Positions 9,115 through 16,428 of a stretch of DNA of 64,000 bases are shown here, piece by piece. Position 1 is the stretch's first letter. Each line of letters begins with the position of its first letter. The stretch comes from Cytobacillus oceanisediminis (lineage in GTDB: Bacteria > Bacillota > Bacilli > Bacillales > Cytobacillaceae): contig NZ_CP065511.1 of assembly GCF_022811925.1 (NCBI RefSeq), positions 2,845,501 through 2,909,500 of the forward strand, read 5' to 3'. The translations under genes and the position numbers were made by a program. The notes under the pieces are model-generated. The model ran no database searches. It saw only the letters and a list, made by a program, of their open reading frames with translations, and was not told where the DNA came from.

Positions 9115-9183
9115 ATTTTTCTGATATTTTTAAAGAACCTTTATATAATCATGTTTCACAACAAATATTCAGAATATTTGTTG
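9115..9183. promoter_or_regulatory. CodY-like box(es) in the divergent promoter region
   Basis: AATATTCAGAATATT at 9164-9178 matches the CodY consensus AATTTTCWGAAAATT at 13 of 15 positions. It is the heart of a perfect 12-bp inverted repeat spanning 9159-9183. A weaker 12-of-15 match lies at 9115-9129. The stronger box touches the TTGTTG -35 (9178-9183) proposed for the gntR gene. CodY regulation is inference from motif match. Confidence 0.5.
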
Positions 9184-9198
9184 TAATAATACTACTGT

Positions 9199-9208
9199 TT
9201 GTATACAA
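9199..9208. promoter_or_regulatory. GntR operator copy 3, over the gntR -10
   Basis: Third exact TTGTATACAA. It contains the TATACA -10 hexamer paired with TTGTTG (9178-9183) and lies 18 bases before the regulator's ATG, as expected for autorepression. Confidence 0.65.
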
Positions 9209-9226
9209 TACAATTGAGGTGTTGAT

Positions 9227-9898
9227 ATGGATGCATACGAATTTATTAGAGATGCCATTATTGAAGGGAAATTTGTCCCTGGCATGCGGCTTGCTGAGGA
9301 ATCATTGGCTAAAGAGATGAACCTTAGCCGCACTCCTATTAGAGAGGCAATAAAACAGCTTGAAGCAGAAGGCCTCGTCATTCCATTAAAGCGCGGTGTC
9401 AGCGTAAGGCATTTTACAAAAGATGATATACGGCAAATCTATGACCTGCGCACACTTCTGGAAGGGTACGCTGCCAGTCAGGCGGCGATCCACCGGACAG
9501 AAAATGACCTACTGGAAATGAAAAAAGCCAATATTTTATATGAAGAAGCAATTAGCCGATATGTGGAATCTGATATGGAAAGCTTGAAAGATATTGTTCA
9601 GGTAAACCAGAAATTTCATGAAACGATAGTGAATGCTTCCAAAAATGAGCATATTCATTTCCACATATCAAAGGTTGTCGTAGTTCCAATCGTGTTCAGG
9701 TCCTTCTATTGGTATAACAGCTTTCAGCTTAAACAATCCCTTGAGGTACATAAAACCATTTTGGAAGCAATCAAAAATCGGGAACCCGAGCGTGCCCGCA
9801 TTGCCATGCATGAGCATATTTATCAAGGCCGTGATCATGTTTTGAAGCACCTGGAACAAATTAAAAATATTCATCTGCTGAAGGAGGAAGTAAAATGA
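9227..9898 (+). CDS. GntR-family (FCD/FadR subfamily) transcriptional regulator
   Basis: A 223-aa regulator. The N-terminal winged helix-turn-helix includes ESLAKEMNLSRTPIREAIKQLEAEGLV (residues about 26-52). The all-helical FCD ligand domain begins near DIRQIYDLRTLLEGYAA and carries likely metal-binding His residues (KFHETI, EVHKTI, MHEHI). Such proteins usually repress catabolic genes and are released by a carboxylate inducer. Ribosome site GAGGTG precedes the ATG. It is divergent from the CoA-transferase operon and overlaps the lyase gene by four bases. Three TTGTATACAA palindromes between the two transcription units are the obvious operators. Confidence 0.88.
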   Translation: MDAYEFIRDAIIEGKFVPGMRLAEESLAKEMNLSRTPIREAIKQLEAEGLVIPLKRGVSVRHFTKDDIRQIYDLRTLLEGYAASQAAIHRTENDLLEMKKANILYEEAISRYVESDMESLKDIVQVNQKFHETIVNASKNEHIHFHISKVVVVPIVFRSFYWYNSFQLKQSLEVHKTILEAIKNREPERARIAMHEHIYQGRDHVLKHLEQIKNIHLLKEEVK

Positions 9899-10779
9899 TT
9901 GAAATTTGTGAAGTTGGTCCACGTGATGGTTTGCAAAATGAGTGCAAAATTGTTCCAACGGAAACAAAAGTTGAATTGATTACCAGATTAATTGATTCCG
10001 GCATCCGCAATATAGAAGCCGTATCTTTTGTCAATCCGAAGGTTGTTCCTCCCATGGCTGATGCAGAGGAAGTTTTGAAATCGCTTCCTAAAAGAAATGG
10101 CGTCCGGTACGGCGGTCTGGTTTTAAGCCGTTCAGGGCTTGAACGCGCACTTAAGACCGATGTGGATTTTCTTCATGTTGTAACAACAACAAGTGATTCA
10201 TTCAATTTACGGAATGTGAAAAGGACTGTTGAGCAGGCCGTTGGTGAGCTCTCTTTAGTGATTAAGGAAGGCGCTGCATCTGGAAAGGGTGTGGCTGGGG
10301 TATTAGGAACAGCATTCGGCTGCCCTTTTGAAGGGGAAGTTCCTTTAGAAAACGTGCTGAAAGTGGCAGAGAGATTTGTGGAAGCCGGCTGTACGGAAAT
10401 CACCCTGGCTGATACAACGGGCATGGCGAATCCCATTCAGGTCCAAAAGATGACAGATTCATTTTTCGATGCATTTGGAAGAGATTTTTCGCTTGGCCTT
10501 CACTTTCATAATACACGCGGTTTGGGACTGGCAAATGTTTTGGCGGGTTATCAGGCGGGTGTCCGTCGCTTTGATTCCTCCATTGCCGGGCTTGGCGGAT
10601 GTCCATTTGCCCCGAAAGCAGTCGGGAATGTTTGTAGCGAAGATATGATCAATATGTTCCACGGAATGGGTGTGGATACAGGGACAGACCTTCCTTCTGT
10701 ACTGGAAACAGCAAAGTGGATGGAAACAGTGATGGAACGGCCGCTGGATGGAATGTTAATGAAGGCGGGAATAGCTTAA
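9895..10779 (+). CDS. HMG-CoA lyase-type acyl-CoA lyase (DRE-TIM family)
   Basis: A 294-aa DRE-TIM metallolyase. The N-terminal EVGPRDGLQNE supplies the catalytic Arg-Asp and metal ligand, LHFHNTRGLG supplies the metal-binding His pair, and GLGGCPFAPKAVGNV (about residue 235) holds the Cys typical of 3-hydroxy-3-methylglutaryl-CoA lyases. The known reaction is HMG-CoA to acetyl-CoA plus acetoacetate; relatives may cleave shorter analogues such as citramalyl-CoA to acetyl-CoA plus pyruvate. There is no leucine-degradation gene (liu/mcc) nearby. The neighbours are a CoA-transferase and a LeuCD pair, so the substrate here may be a CoA-activated hydroxy-diacid. Confidence 0.85.
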   Translation: MIEICEVGPRDGLQNECKIVPTETKVELITRLIDSGIRNIEAVSFVNPKVVPPMADAEEVLKSLPKRNGVRYGGLVLSRSGLERALKTDVDFLHVVTTTSDSFNLRNVKRTVEQAVGELSLVIKEGAASGKGVAGVLGTAFGCPFEGEVPLENVLKVAERFVEAGCTEITLADTTGMANPIQVQKMTDSFFDAFGRDFSLGLHFHNTRGLGLANVLAGYQAGVRRFDSSIAGLGGCPFAPKAVGNVCSEDMINMFHGMGVDTGTDLPSVLETAKWMETVMERPLDGMLMKAGIA

Positions 10780-10786
10780 TTGCGGG

Positions 10787-10816
10787 AAAAGCCATCTGGG
10801 GGATGGCTTTTTTTAG
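10787..10816 (+). terminator. terminator of the gntR-lyase operon
   Basis: Stem AAAAGCCATC paired with GATGGCTTTT around a short G-rich loop, followed by a T-run. Confidence 0.88.
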
Positions 10817-10860
10817 TCGTTATGGCTGAAAACGAACAATTTTTATCTTTTGAATACATC

Positions 10861-10981
10861 TTTTCCCCAGTTTGCTAGTTCTGTTCCTCATATTCTTGAC
10901 TTGTTTCCCCATTTTTTAAATTGCTTTCCCCTTTTTCTGTGATTCTTTCCCCGATTTTTCAATTGTTTTCCTATAGTCCAC
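10861..10981. repeat. 21-bp tandem repeat, six units
   Basis: The motif TTTCCCC (or a close variant) recurs at 10862, 10883, 10904, 10925, 10946 and 10967, exactly 21 bases apart. The intervening bases are T-rich and often end in ATTG or CTTG. Conservation is strongest in units three to five. The block lies between two converging genes and has no sensible open frame. Confidence 0.75.
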
Positions 10982-10994
10982 AATTGTAGAAATT

Positions 10995-11948
10995 TTAAAC
11001 TTTAAAATAAACCCTTTGTGATCTTTCACCTTTATGTGGTATACCCATATTGGAAAGTAATCTCGTTGCTGAATTTAAGGAACCTACATGTGTGAATTCT
11101 CTAAACTCCTTACTAGTGATGACTGGCTTAATCAGCAGAAAATAATCCTGGACAGCTTGATGATGAGCTCTGTCGGATATGGATTTGCAGGTAGGGCAAT
11201 GCCATTTTCCCCAATGAAAGATCATTGGGAGTGAGGAACATACAGGACAATATACACCAGTAAGAAGGGTATCGGGATAAATATCTAAATATTTCATTAC
11301 ATCAATTTCATGCTCGACATGTTTTTTCAAAAGTGTATGGCTAATTTTTTTTATTTGTTTTTCATTTAATCTCTCAATAGAATATGATTTTTTAATAGAG
11401 TTAAGGTTACTTAACAATCGGTGGGCATGCATAACTTTTTTTGAGGTTTGTTTAGATGGAGATTTGATGATGGTGGAAGGACTGCTAAAAATTACGGCAA
11501 ATTCTATGGGGATATCCGGGAACCCATTTGCCGACAGCCACTATTTTAATTGCCTGCTTTGGTGTTCAGCTTGGGAAATGGGGTCGTGGAAAGCTTCCTC
11601 CTTTTCGTTATGGATTCGTATGAGCTGGTGGAATTCGGGTTCAAAGATGATGGTTCCGTTCCAGTTTTTCACCTCAAGGATCATGGCGAATTCTTTCGTT
11701 AGAAGCAAGGTATCAATCTGGAAAAATTGACTTCCATTCGAAAGCCGGAGGCCATGGTATATCCAATACTCTTTTTCGTCCAAAAAACTTAAATAATAAT
11801 CCAGCTTTTGTTCCCCTATATATCCAGCTCTGCGTTTGTTCAATTCAGATACTGCCCTCTCCCTCCCCGGCTCCATTTCAGGCATGCGCCTTATTAATGC
11901 TTCAAGTTTTGTTATAAAATCGGATACCTTTCTTTCTTTTTTTATCAA
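10995..11948 (-). pseudogene. NERD-domain protein interrupted by an in-frame amber codon
   Basis: A single 318-codon frame starting at a TTG (11948) with a GGAG ribosome site. It encodes a nuclease-related domain (YIGEQKLDYYLSFL, QIDTLLLTKEFAMILEVKNWNG) and, after a linker, a zinc ribbon (GVYCPVCSSLP, KWHCPTC). A TAG at 11541-11543 splits it after HQSRQLK. Translation in the same frame continues with WLSANGFPDIPIEFAVIF, as expected for intact homologues, so this is a nonsense change and not a frameshift. The N-terminal half (135 aa) could still be made; the second half has only poorly signalled internal starts. Readthrough or a sequencing error are alternatives. Confidence 0.8.
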
Positions 11949-12009
11949 TTTAAATCACTCCTCTCCTTTTATTATAAAAGAGTTCAGGTTTTCACCTAAA
12001 CTCCTTTTA

Positions 12010-13263
12010 CTACAGTTTAAATCTGCTAATCAACCCTTTCAAATCCTCCGCCATGCTCGTAAGCTGGTCTGCAGAGAGTGATATTTCCTCCATTGATGCA
12101 GCCTGCTCTTCCGTTGAAGCCAGTACACTTTGTGTGGCCATGGCTGATTCATTTGCCACATGGGATATCTCGTCCATGGATTGAACCATTTGCTGAGAAC
12201 CGACAGACATTTGCTGAATGGCTGATGCGACTTCCTCCATTTGATCCGTCACTGTGCTGACAGACTGCTGGATTTGTTTGAATGAATCGCCTGCATCCTT
12301 CATGACTTCCATTCCTTCTGTTACTTCATGATTAACTGTATCCATTGTTTGGACTACCTGATTGGTTTCTTCCTGGATTTTAGATATCAGCTGGCTGATT
12401 TGCAGAGTGGATTCCGCAGATTTTTCAGCGAGATTTCTAACCTCGTTTGCTACAACGGCAAAGCCTTTTCCCTGTTCTCCTGCGCGTGCCGCCTCAATAG
12501 CAGCATTTAAAGCCAGAAGATTTGTTTGAGCGGCAATGCCTGTAATCACTTCGATGATCTTTCCGATCTCCTGTGAACGCTGGCCAAGGCCTTTTACCAC
12601 CTTGGATAAATCCTGTACATTTACATGAATGGAGTTCATTTGGCATCCTGCTGTTGAAATGGATGCAGACCCATGATTTGCTTTTTCCAGTGAATCGTTG
12701 ATTTGCTCTGTAACCTGTTCTGAATTTGCCGCGACCTGTGTCAGGCTTTCGGACATCTGCATGATGACATTGGAAGCAGTTCCGACTCCCTTGACCTGAT
12801 CATCGGCACCTGCTGCTACTTCTTCAATGACCTCAGCTATATGGCTTGTTGCCATATTGGTCTGCTGGGCACCTGATGATAGCTGCTGTGCATAATGTGT
12901 GACTTCGTTCGAAGCCAAAACCACTTTATTCAGCACTTCCTGCCAGGCAGATGCAGTATGATTCAGTGCTGAAGCAATCGATCCAAGCTGTCCCACTGAT
13001 TTTTCGTCAAGCCTTGTGGACATATTTCCATCTGCAAGTTCATTAATAAAGGCATTAATTTTGCTGATGGGTGCAATAAACTTGCGATAGTTCATAAATG
13101 CGGATAATATTCCCGCAAGCGAACCAAGGATTACCATAAAAGCTATGGTGAACCAAAACGCACTGCCATCCAATCCATTACCAACACATACAGAAACGCC
13201 AATGACTAATACAGCCGGGATAATGACGATTAAAGTGCGGAGCATGTAGCTAAGTTGACTCAT
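12010..13263 (-). CDS. methyl-accepting chemotaxis protein without extracellular sensor
   Basis: A 417-aa transducer. Two hydrophobic helices (about residues 8-28 and 34-55) are joined by a loop of only a few residues, so there is no periplasmic ligand domain. A HAMP segment follows ([20 protein letters not shown]), then a long coiled coil with the conserved signalling hairpin tip [38 protein letters not shown]. It probably senses membrane state, a cytoplasmic signal, or a partner protein. It starts at ATG 13263 with GGGGAAAG upstream and stands alone, with no other chemotaxis gene near. The ends of the signalling domain contain the Gln/Glu-rich methylation helices. Confidence 0.88.
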   Translation of the reverse strand: MSQLSYMLRTLIVIIPAVLVIGVSVCVGNGLDGSAFWFTIAFMVILGSLAGILSAFMNYRKFIAPISKINAFINELADGNMSTRLDEKSVGQLGSIASALNHTASAWQEVLNKVVLASNEVTHYAQQLSSGAQQTNMATSHIAEVIEEVAAGADDQVKGVGTASNVIMQMSESLTQVAANSEQVTEQINDSLEKANHGSASISTAGCQMNSIHVNVQDLSKVVKGLGQRSQEIGKIIEVITGIAAQTNLLALNAAIEAARAGEQGKGFAVVANEVRNLAEKSAESTLQISQLISKIQEETNQVVQTMDTVNHEVTEGMEVMKDAGDSFKQIQQSVSTVTDQMEEVASAIQQMSVGSQQMVQSMDEISHVANESAMATQSVLASTEEQAASMEEISLSADQLTSMAEDLKGLISRFKL

Positions 13264-13443
13264 GAAACTTTCCCCTTTTTCTATCTTTTATTATTATAAA
13301 AAAATGATTTACAAGTTCCTCCTCAAATAACTTCTTTTACCACCAGACAATTTGATTATAGTGGATGAAAGGAAAATATATCAATATATTTCGAAGGATT
13401 ATTTTTAAAATAATTGAAATAGTTCGTCACTTTTTACAAATAG

Positions 13444-13475
13444 AAATGCCAGCCTCCCAAGAAGCTGGCATTTTT
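13444..13475. terminator. bidirectional hairpin between MFS and chemoreceptor genes
   Basis: Stem AATGCCAGC with GCTGGCATT, flanked by A/T-rich ends; it sits just after the MFS stop and can end its transcript. Confidence 0.7.
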
Positions 13476-13483
13476 AATCAAAT

Positions 13484-14644
13484 CTATTCAGCTGCAGCGG
13501 TCCTTCTCTCTTTTTTAGCCATGGAAAGAACTGCAGTGCCAAGAGCAATAATAATAAAAACACTGCCTGCTGCTGCATTGTATTCTACAGAGGTTGTCTC
13601 GATCATGATGCCGCCGATCATGCTTCCGAATGCCATTCCCATGTGAACTGCGGAGTTGTTCAATGTTTGCTGGATATCAGAAGTTTCTGGTGTTACTTCA
13701 ATTAAATAGCTGTGTATGGCCGGTGTGATCGCCCAGCTGAGCATACTCCAAATGACTACCGTGATCAGGAAAACGGGCAGAGAAAAAGCGGCGAATGGCA
13801 ATGAGAAAAGGGTAATCCCAAACATGGCCAGAAGAGTCAAAATAACAGATTTTGCACCAAAACGGTCAGCCAGGAGACCGCCGATGCCCCCTCCGATTAC
13901 GGCGGCAATTCCGAAAATCAGGTAAACAATGCTGACCCAGTTGCCATCAAGCCCCATTTTCATCTTCAGGAATGGAGTAAGGTAACCGTAAAAAGTTAAA
14001 TGGCCAGTCATTAAAAGGAACGATGTTATCTGTGTTAGAGCGATTTTGCGGCTTTTCAGGGTTTTAAGCTGGACTCCTATTGGAACGGCGGGCTTTGGAG
14101 CAACTTTGCCCATAAAGAAATGAACGCCTGCCATTGATATGACTGTCAGTGCAGATATGAGTACAAACGGAGCGCGCCAGCCAAAAACATTTCCAAGCAT
14201 CAATCCAATGGGGACACCTAGCACAAGGGATGCACTGATTCCCATAAAGACGATGCCGATGGCACGGGCACGATATTCTTCTGAGACGATGTAGGAAGCC
14301 ATTGTCATACATAATGCGATGAGCAGTGAGCCGCTTGCTGCCGCTAAAATCCGGCCAACTAATAATATACTGTAAAGCGGGCTAAATACGGCAACAATAT
14401 TTCCGGCCAAAAATACAGCCAATGATATCATCATTAAACGGCTACGTTCCATTTTAACCGTTATCGTGAGCAGGACAGGCGCAGCAATGGCAAAGGCGAG
14501 CGAAAATACTGTAATTAACAGACCCGCCTGACCCAAACTGACACCGAGATCTGAAGCTACAAGATCCAGCAGCCCGCCTATAATCAGTTCCACCATTCCA
14601 ACAACAAACGATATGATTGCTAATAAATAGATGCGTTTATCCAA
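13484..14644 (-). CDS. MFS transporter, DHA1-type (AraJ/YdhL-like) efflux family
   Basis: A 386-aa, 12-helix major facilitator permease. The opening SFVVGMVELIIGGLLDLVASDLGVSLGQAGLLIT and the GILMVGRILAAASGSLLIAL-like helix 4 resemble bacterial AraJ-type sugar or drug exporters. The loop after helix 8 has GLLADRFGAKSVIL, the second motif A. The start is a TTG at 14644 with GAGAGGAAG upstream; no in-frame ATG is as well placed. It is monocistronic and diverges from a small plus-strand gene. The substrate is unknown. Confidence 0.82.
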   Translation of the reverse strand: MDKRIYLLAIISFVVGMVELIIGGLLDLVASDLGVSLGQAGLLITVFSLAFAIAAPVLLTITVKMERSRLMMISLAVFLAGNIVAVFSPLYSILLVGRILAAASGSLLIALCMTMASYIVSEEYRARAIGIVFMGISASLVLGVPIGLMLGNVFGWRAPFVLISALTVISMAGVHFFMGKVAPKPAVPIGVQLKTLKSRKIALTQITSFLLMTGHLTFYGYLTPFLKMKMGLDGNWVSIVYLIFGIAAVIGGGIGGLLADRFGAKSVILTLLAMFGITLFSLPFAAFSLPVFLITVVIWSMLSWAITPAIHSYLIEVTPETSDIQQTLNNSAVHMGMAFGSMIGGIMIETTSVEYNAAAGSVFIIIALGTAVLSMAKKERRTAAAE

Positions 14645-14892
14645 GCTGAACTTCCTCTCTAGTATTCATGCTGTTCTCTAAAATTTTTATAAAATAACAT
14701 CTTAACATACCAAATAGCTTTAGCTCAAAGGAAAGAATAATCTAAAAATAATAAATGCTATTTTGTAAATATTATTTCTTTTTTGGGATAAAATATAAAT
14801 ACCTTACTAAAACAACTTCCATAAATTTCATGTTTGAATATAACAATTAAATAGGAATTTAAATAACAAATACTGTAAAGGAGTTGATTCAT

Positions 14893-15057
14893 TTGTTGGA
14901 CAATCAAGCAAAGAAAGAGCGCAGTTTATCCCCTCTAACATCATCTGTGATTGACGAAATACAGCCTGCCGGTACAACTCCTGCTGACACAACTGCCATA
15001 AATAGCATTGAACCTGAATTTGATCTTACTGGAACAGTTTTAAATGACTATAACTAA
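14893..15057 (+). CDS. small acidic protein of 54 aa, unknown
   Basis: An unrecognised short gene. AAAGGAG lies nine to ten bases before two consecutive TTG codons (14893, 14896), and the frame ends at TAA 15055-15057, right before a strong hairpin. The product has a basic start (NQAKKERS), then a Thr/Ser/Pro-rich middle (PAGTTPADTTAINS) and an acidic end (EPEFDLTGTVLNDYN). It has no hydrophobic segment and no Cys. The defined ribosome site, stop and terminator argue for a real transcript. The shape, a polar leader with a small C-terminal segment, would suit a peptide precursor, but no modification genes are adjacent. Confidence 0.5.
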   Translation: MLDNQAKKERSLSPLTSSVIDEIQPAGTTPADTTAINSIEPEFDLTGTVLNDYN

Positions 15058-15060
15058 GTG

Positions 15061-15091
15061 ATAATCCCTGCGGGTCTCCGGCAGGGATTAT
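15061..15091 (+). terminator. terminator after the 54-aa gene
   Basis: A perfect 11-bp stem, ATAATCCCTGC with GCAGGGATTAT, nine-base loop, then TTTAATATT. Confidence 0.75.
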
Positions 15092-15125
15092 TTAATATTA
15101 AAATTATATTTTTGTACTTCGATAA

Positions 15126-15190
15126 CTGTCTAGCTCCAGCGCCTACCCCCTCGAGGTGTCGGGGGTGGGCAAGGCGCTTCCGCTTTTCTT
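15126..15190. repeat. dispersed Bacillaceae intergenic repeat with nested hairpin
   Basis: CTGTCTAGCTCCAGCGCCTA followed by a GC-rich palindrome and AAGGCGCTTCCGCTTTTC. The outer arms AGCGCCT and AGGCGCTT pair around an inner ACCCCC/GGGGGT stem. I recall this form from many copies in intergenic regions of Bacillus-type genomes. Only one copy is in the window. Confidence 0.65.
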
Positions 15191-15273
15191 TTGGCAAGTT
15201 TGTCCGATGCCCAGCATATGCATGTAGTATTCCTTGTGTTTAACTTGGAAAATAACCAAATGGAGCAGGATTT

Positions 15274-16296
15274 ATGATTTATTTGTTAGTGGTTATTTTC
15301 ATTATTGTACTTGTCATGCCTTTTCTTTCTGAGTTTGTGGAAAAAAATCTGGAGATGTTTTTATTTGTGATGGGGCTTTTAGCTGCAATGGCAAGCGGAG
15401 TACTGAATAGCGGACTTTTTGTAAAAGCAGCACAGGAACCTTTAAAAATTACTCTTGCTGTCTTTATTGCAGGACTGCTGTTTAAATGGTTTCAGGCAAA
15501 TTTGGAAAGAAGCATACTCTCAGTAAGCCGGATTATGCCTTTTCGTTTATTTGCAGCTTTGACTGTCATTTTTCTTGGGTTAATTTCAAGTGTTATTACA
15601 GCTATTATCGCTGCGTTAGTTCTTGTATTAATCGTCAGTGCTCTGCGGCTGGACAGAAGCTCTGAAATCAGGCTGACCGTACTCGCCTGTTTTTCGATTG
15701 GCCTGGGCGCAGCATTGACGCCGATTGGCGAACCGCTTTCCACCATTGCAATCAGTAAAATGAAAGAAGACTTCTTCTTTTTGATGGAATTGGTTGGACC
15801 GCAAATCACCATTGCCCTCCTATTTTTCGGAATTATTGCCGCACTGGCTGTTAAGCCTCCTGTTTCAGGGAAAGCATCCTTTACTAAAAAGCCTGCCAGA
15901 GAAAACTATGAAGAAATCTTTGTCAGGGCTTTAAAAATATATTTCTTTGTCATGGGCTTGACTATGCTTGGGGCTGGTTTTGAACCGTTAATCAACCACT
16001 TTTTAATAGGTTTAAATCCGCTTTTATTATATTGGATCAATATGATTTCGGCTGTATTGGACAATGCAACACTTGCAGCTGCTGAAATTAGCCCATCAAT
16101 GGACCATTTTACCGTTCAATCCATTCTTCTTGGACTCCTGATCAGCGGCGGAATGCTCATTCCCGGGAATATTCCCAATATTATTGCTGCTGGTAAACTG
16201 CAGATTACGAGTAAAGAGTGGGCAGTATTCGGGGTTCCTTTTGGGTTGATTACGATGATTGGATATTTTGTACTTATTATAGTGTCGGGAAATTGA
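15274..16296 (+). CDS. DUF1646 family membrane protein, putative cation/anion transporter
   Basis: A 340-aa protein with about ten membrane helices from residue 2 on. It belongs to the DUF1646 family, distantly related to NhaD/ArsB-type ion transporters. Telling segments are GLGAALTPIGEPLSTIAI (helix break with Pro and Gly, as in ion-transporter re-entrant loops) and INMISAVLDNATLAAAEISPSM, the second half's equivalent, with GMLIPGNIPNIIAAGKLQI near the end. The ATG at 15274 has GGAG upstream. It is a single gene with its own terminator, which overlaps the stop codon. The transported ion is unknown. Confidence 0.78.
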   Translation: MIYLLVVIFIIVLVMPFLSEFVEKNLEMFLFVMGLLAAMASGVLNSGLFVKAAQEPLKITLAVFIAGLLFKWFQANLERSILSVSRIMPFRLFAALTVIFLGLISSVITAIIAALVLVLIVSALRLDRSSEIRLTVLACFSIGLGAALTPIGEPLSTIAISKMKEDFFFLMELVGPQITIALLFFGIIAALAVKPPVSGKASFTKKPARENYEEIFVRALKIYFFVMGLTMLGAGFEPLINHFLIGLNPLLLYWINMISAVLDNATLAAAEISPSMDHFTVQSILLGLLISGGMLIPGNIPNIIAAGKLQITSKEWAVFGVPFGLITMIGYFVLIIVSGN

Positions 16297-16321
16297 AAAG
16301 GGCTGCTGGCAGTCCTTTTTA
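16296..16321 (+). terminator. terminator of the DUF1646 gene
   Basis: AAAAGGGCTG pairs with CAGTCCTTTT (one G-T pair); a T-run completes it. Confidence 0.85.
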
Positions 16322-16397
16322 TTTTCACTCCGTCCAGGCCGCATTGCACGGACCTTTGTTTACATAACATTTTTATTATATCTTTAAAAACAAAAAT

Positions 16398-16420
16398 AGA
16401 AGCTGCATGCCGCAGCCTCT
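16398..16420 (-). terminator. terminator of garK
   Basis: On the minus strand AGAGGCTGC pairs with GCAGCTTCT, then TATTTTTGTTTTT; it begins nine bases after the garK stop. Confidence 0.8.
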
Positions 16421-16428
16421 CATAATAA

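Noticed and set aside
10995..11432. Independent 145-aa zinc-ribbon gene
   Set aside because: Homology continues upstream in the same frame to the amber codon and it lacks its own ribosome site; it is the 3' half of one broken gene.
11464..11730. Plus-strand 88-aa frame opposite the NERD gene
   Set aside because: It is antisense to clearly conserved NERD coding sequence and has no ribosome site.
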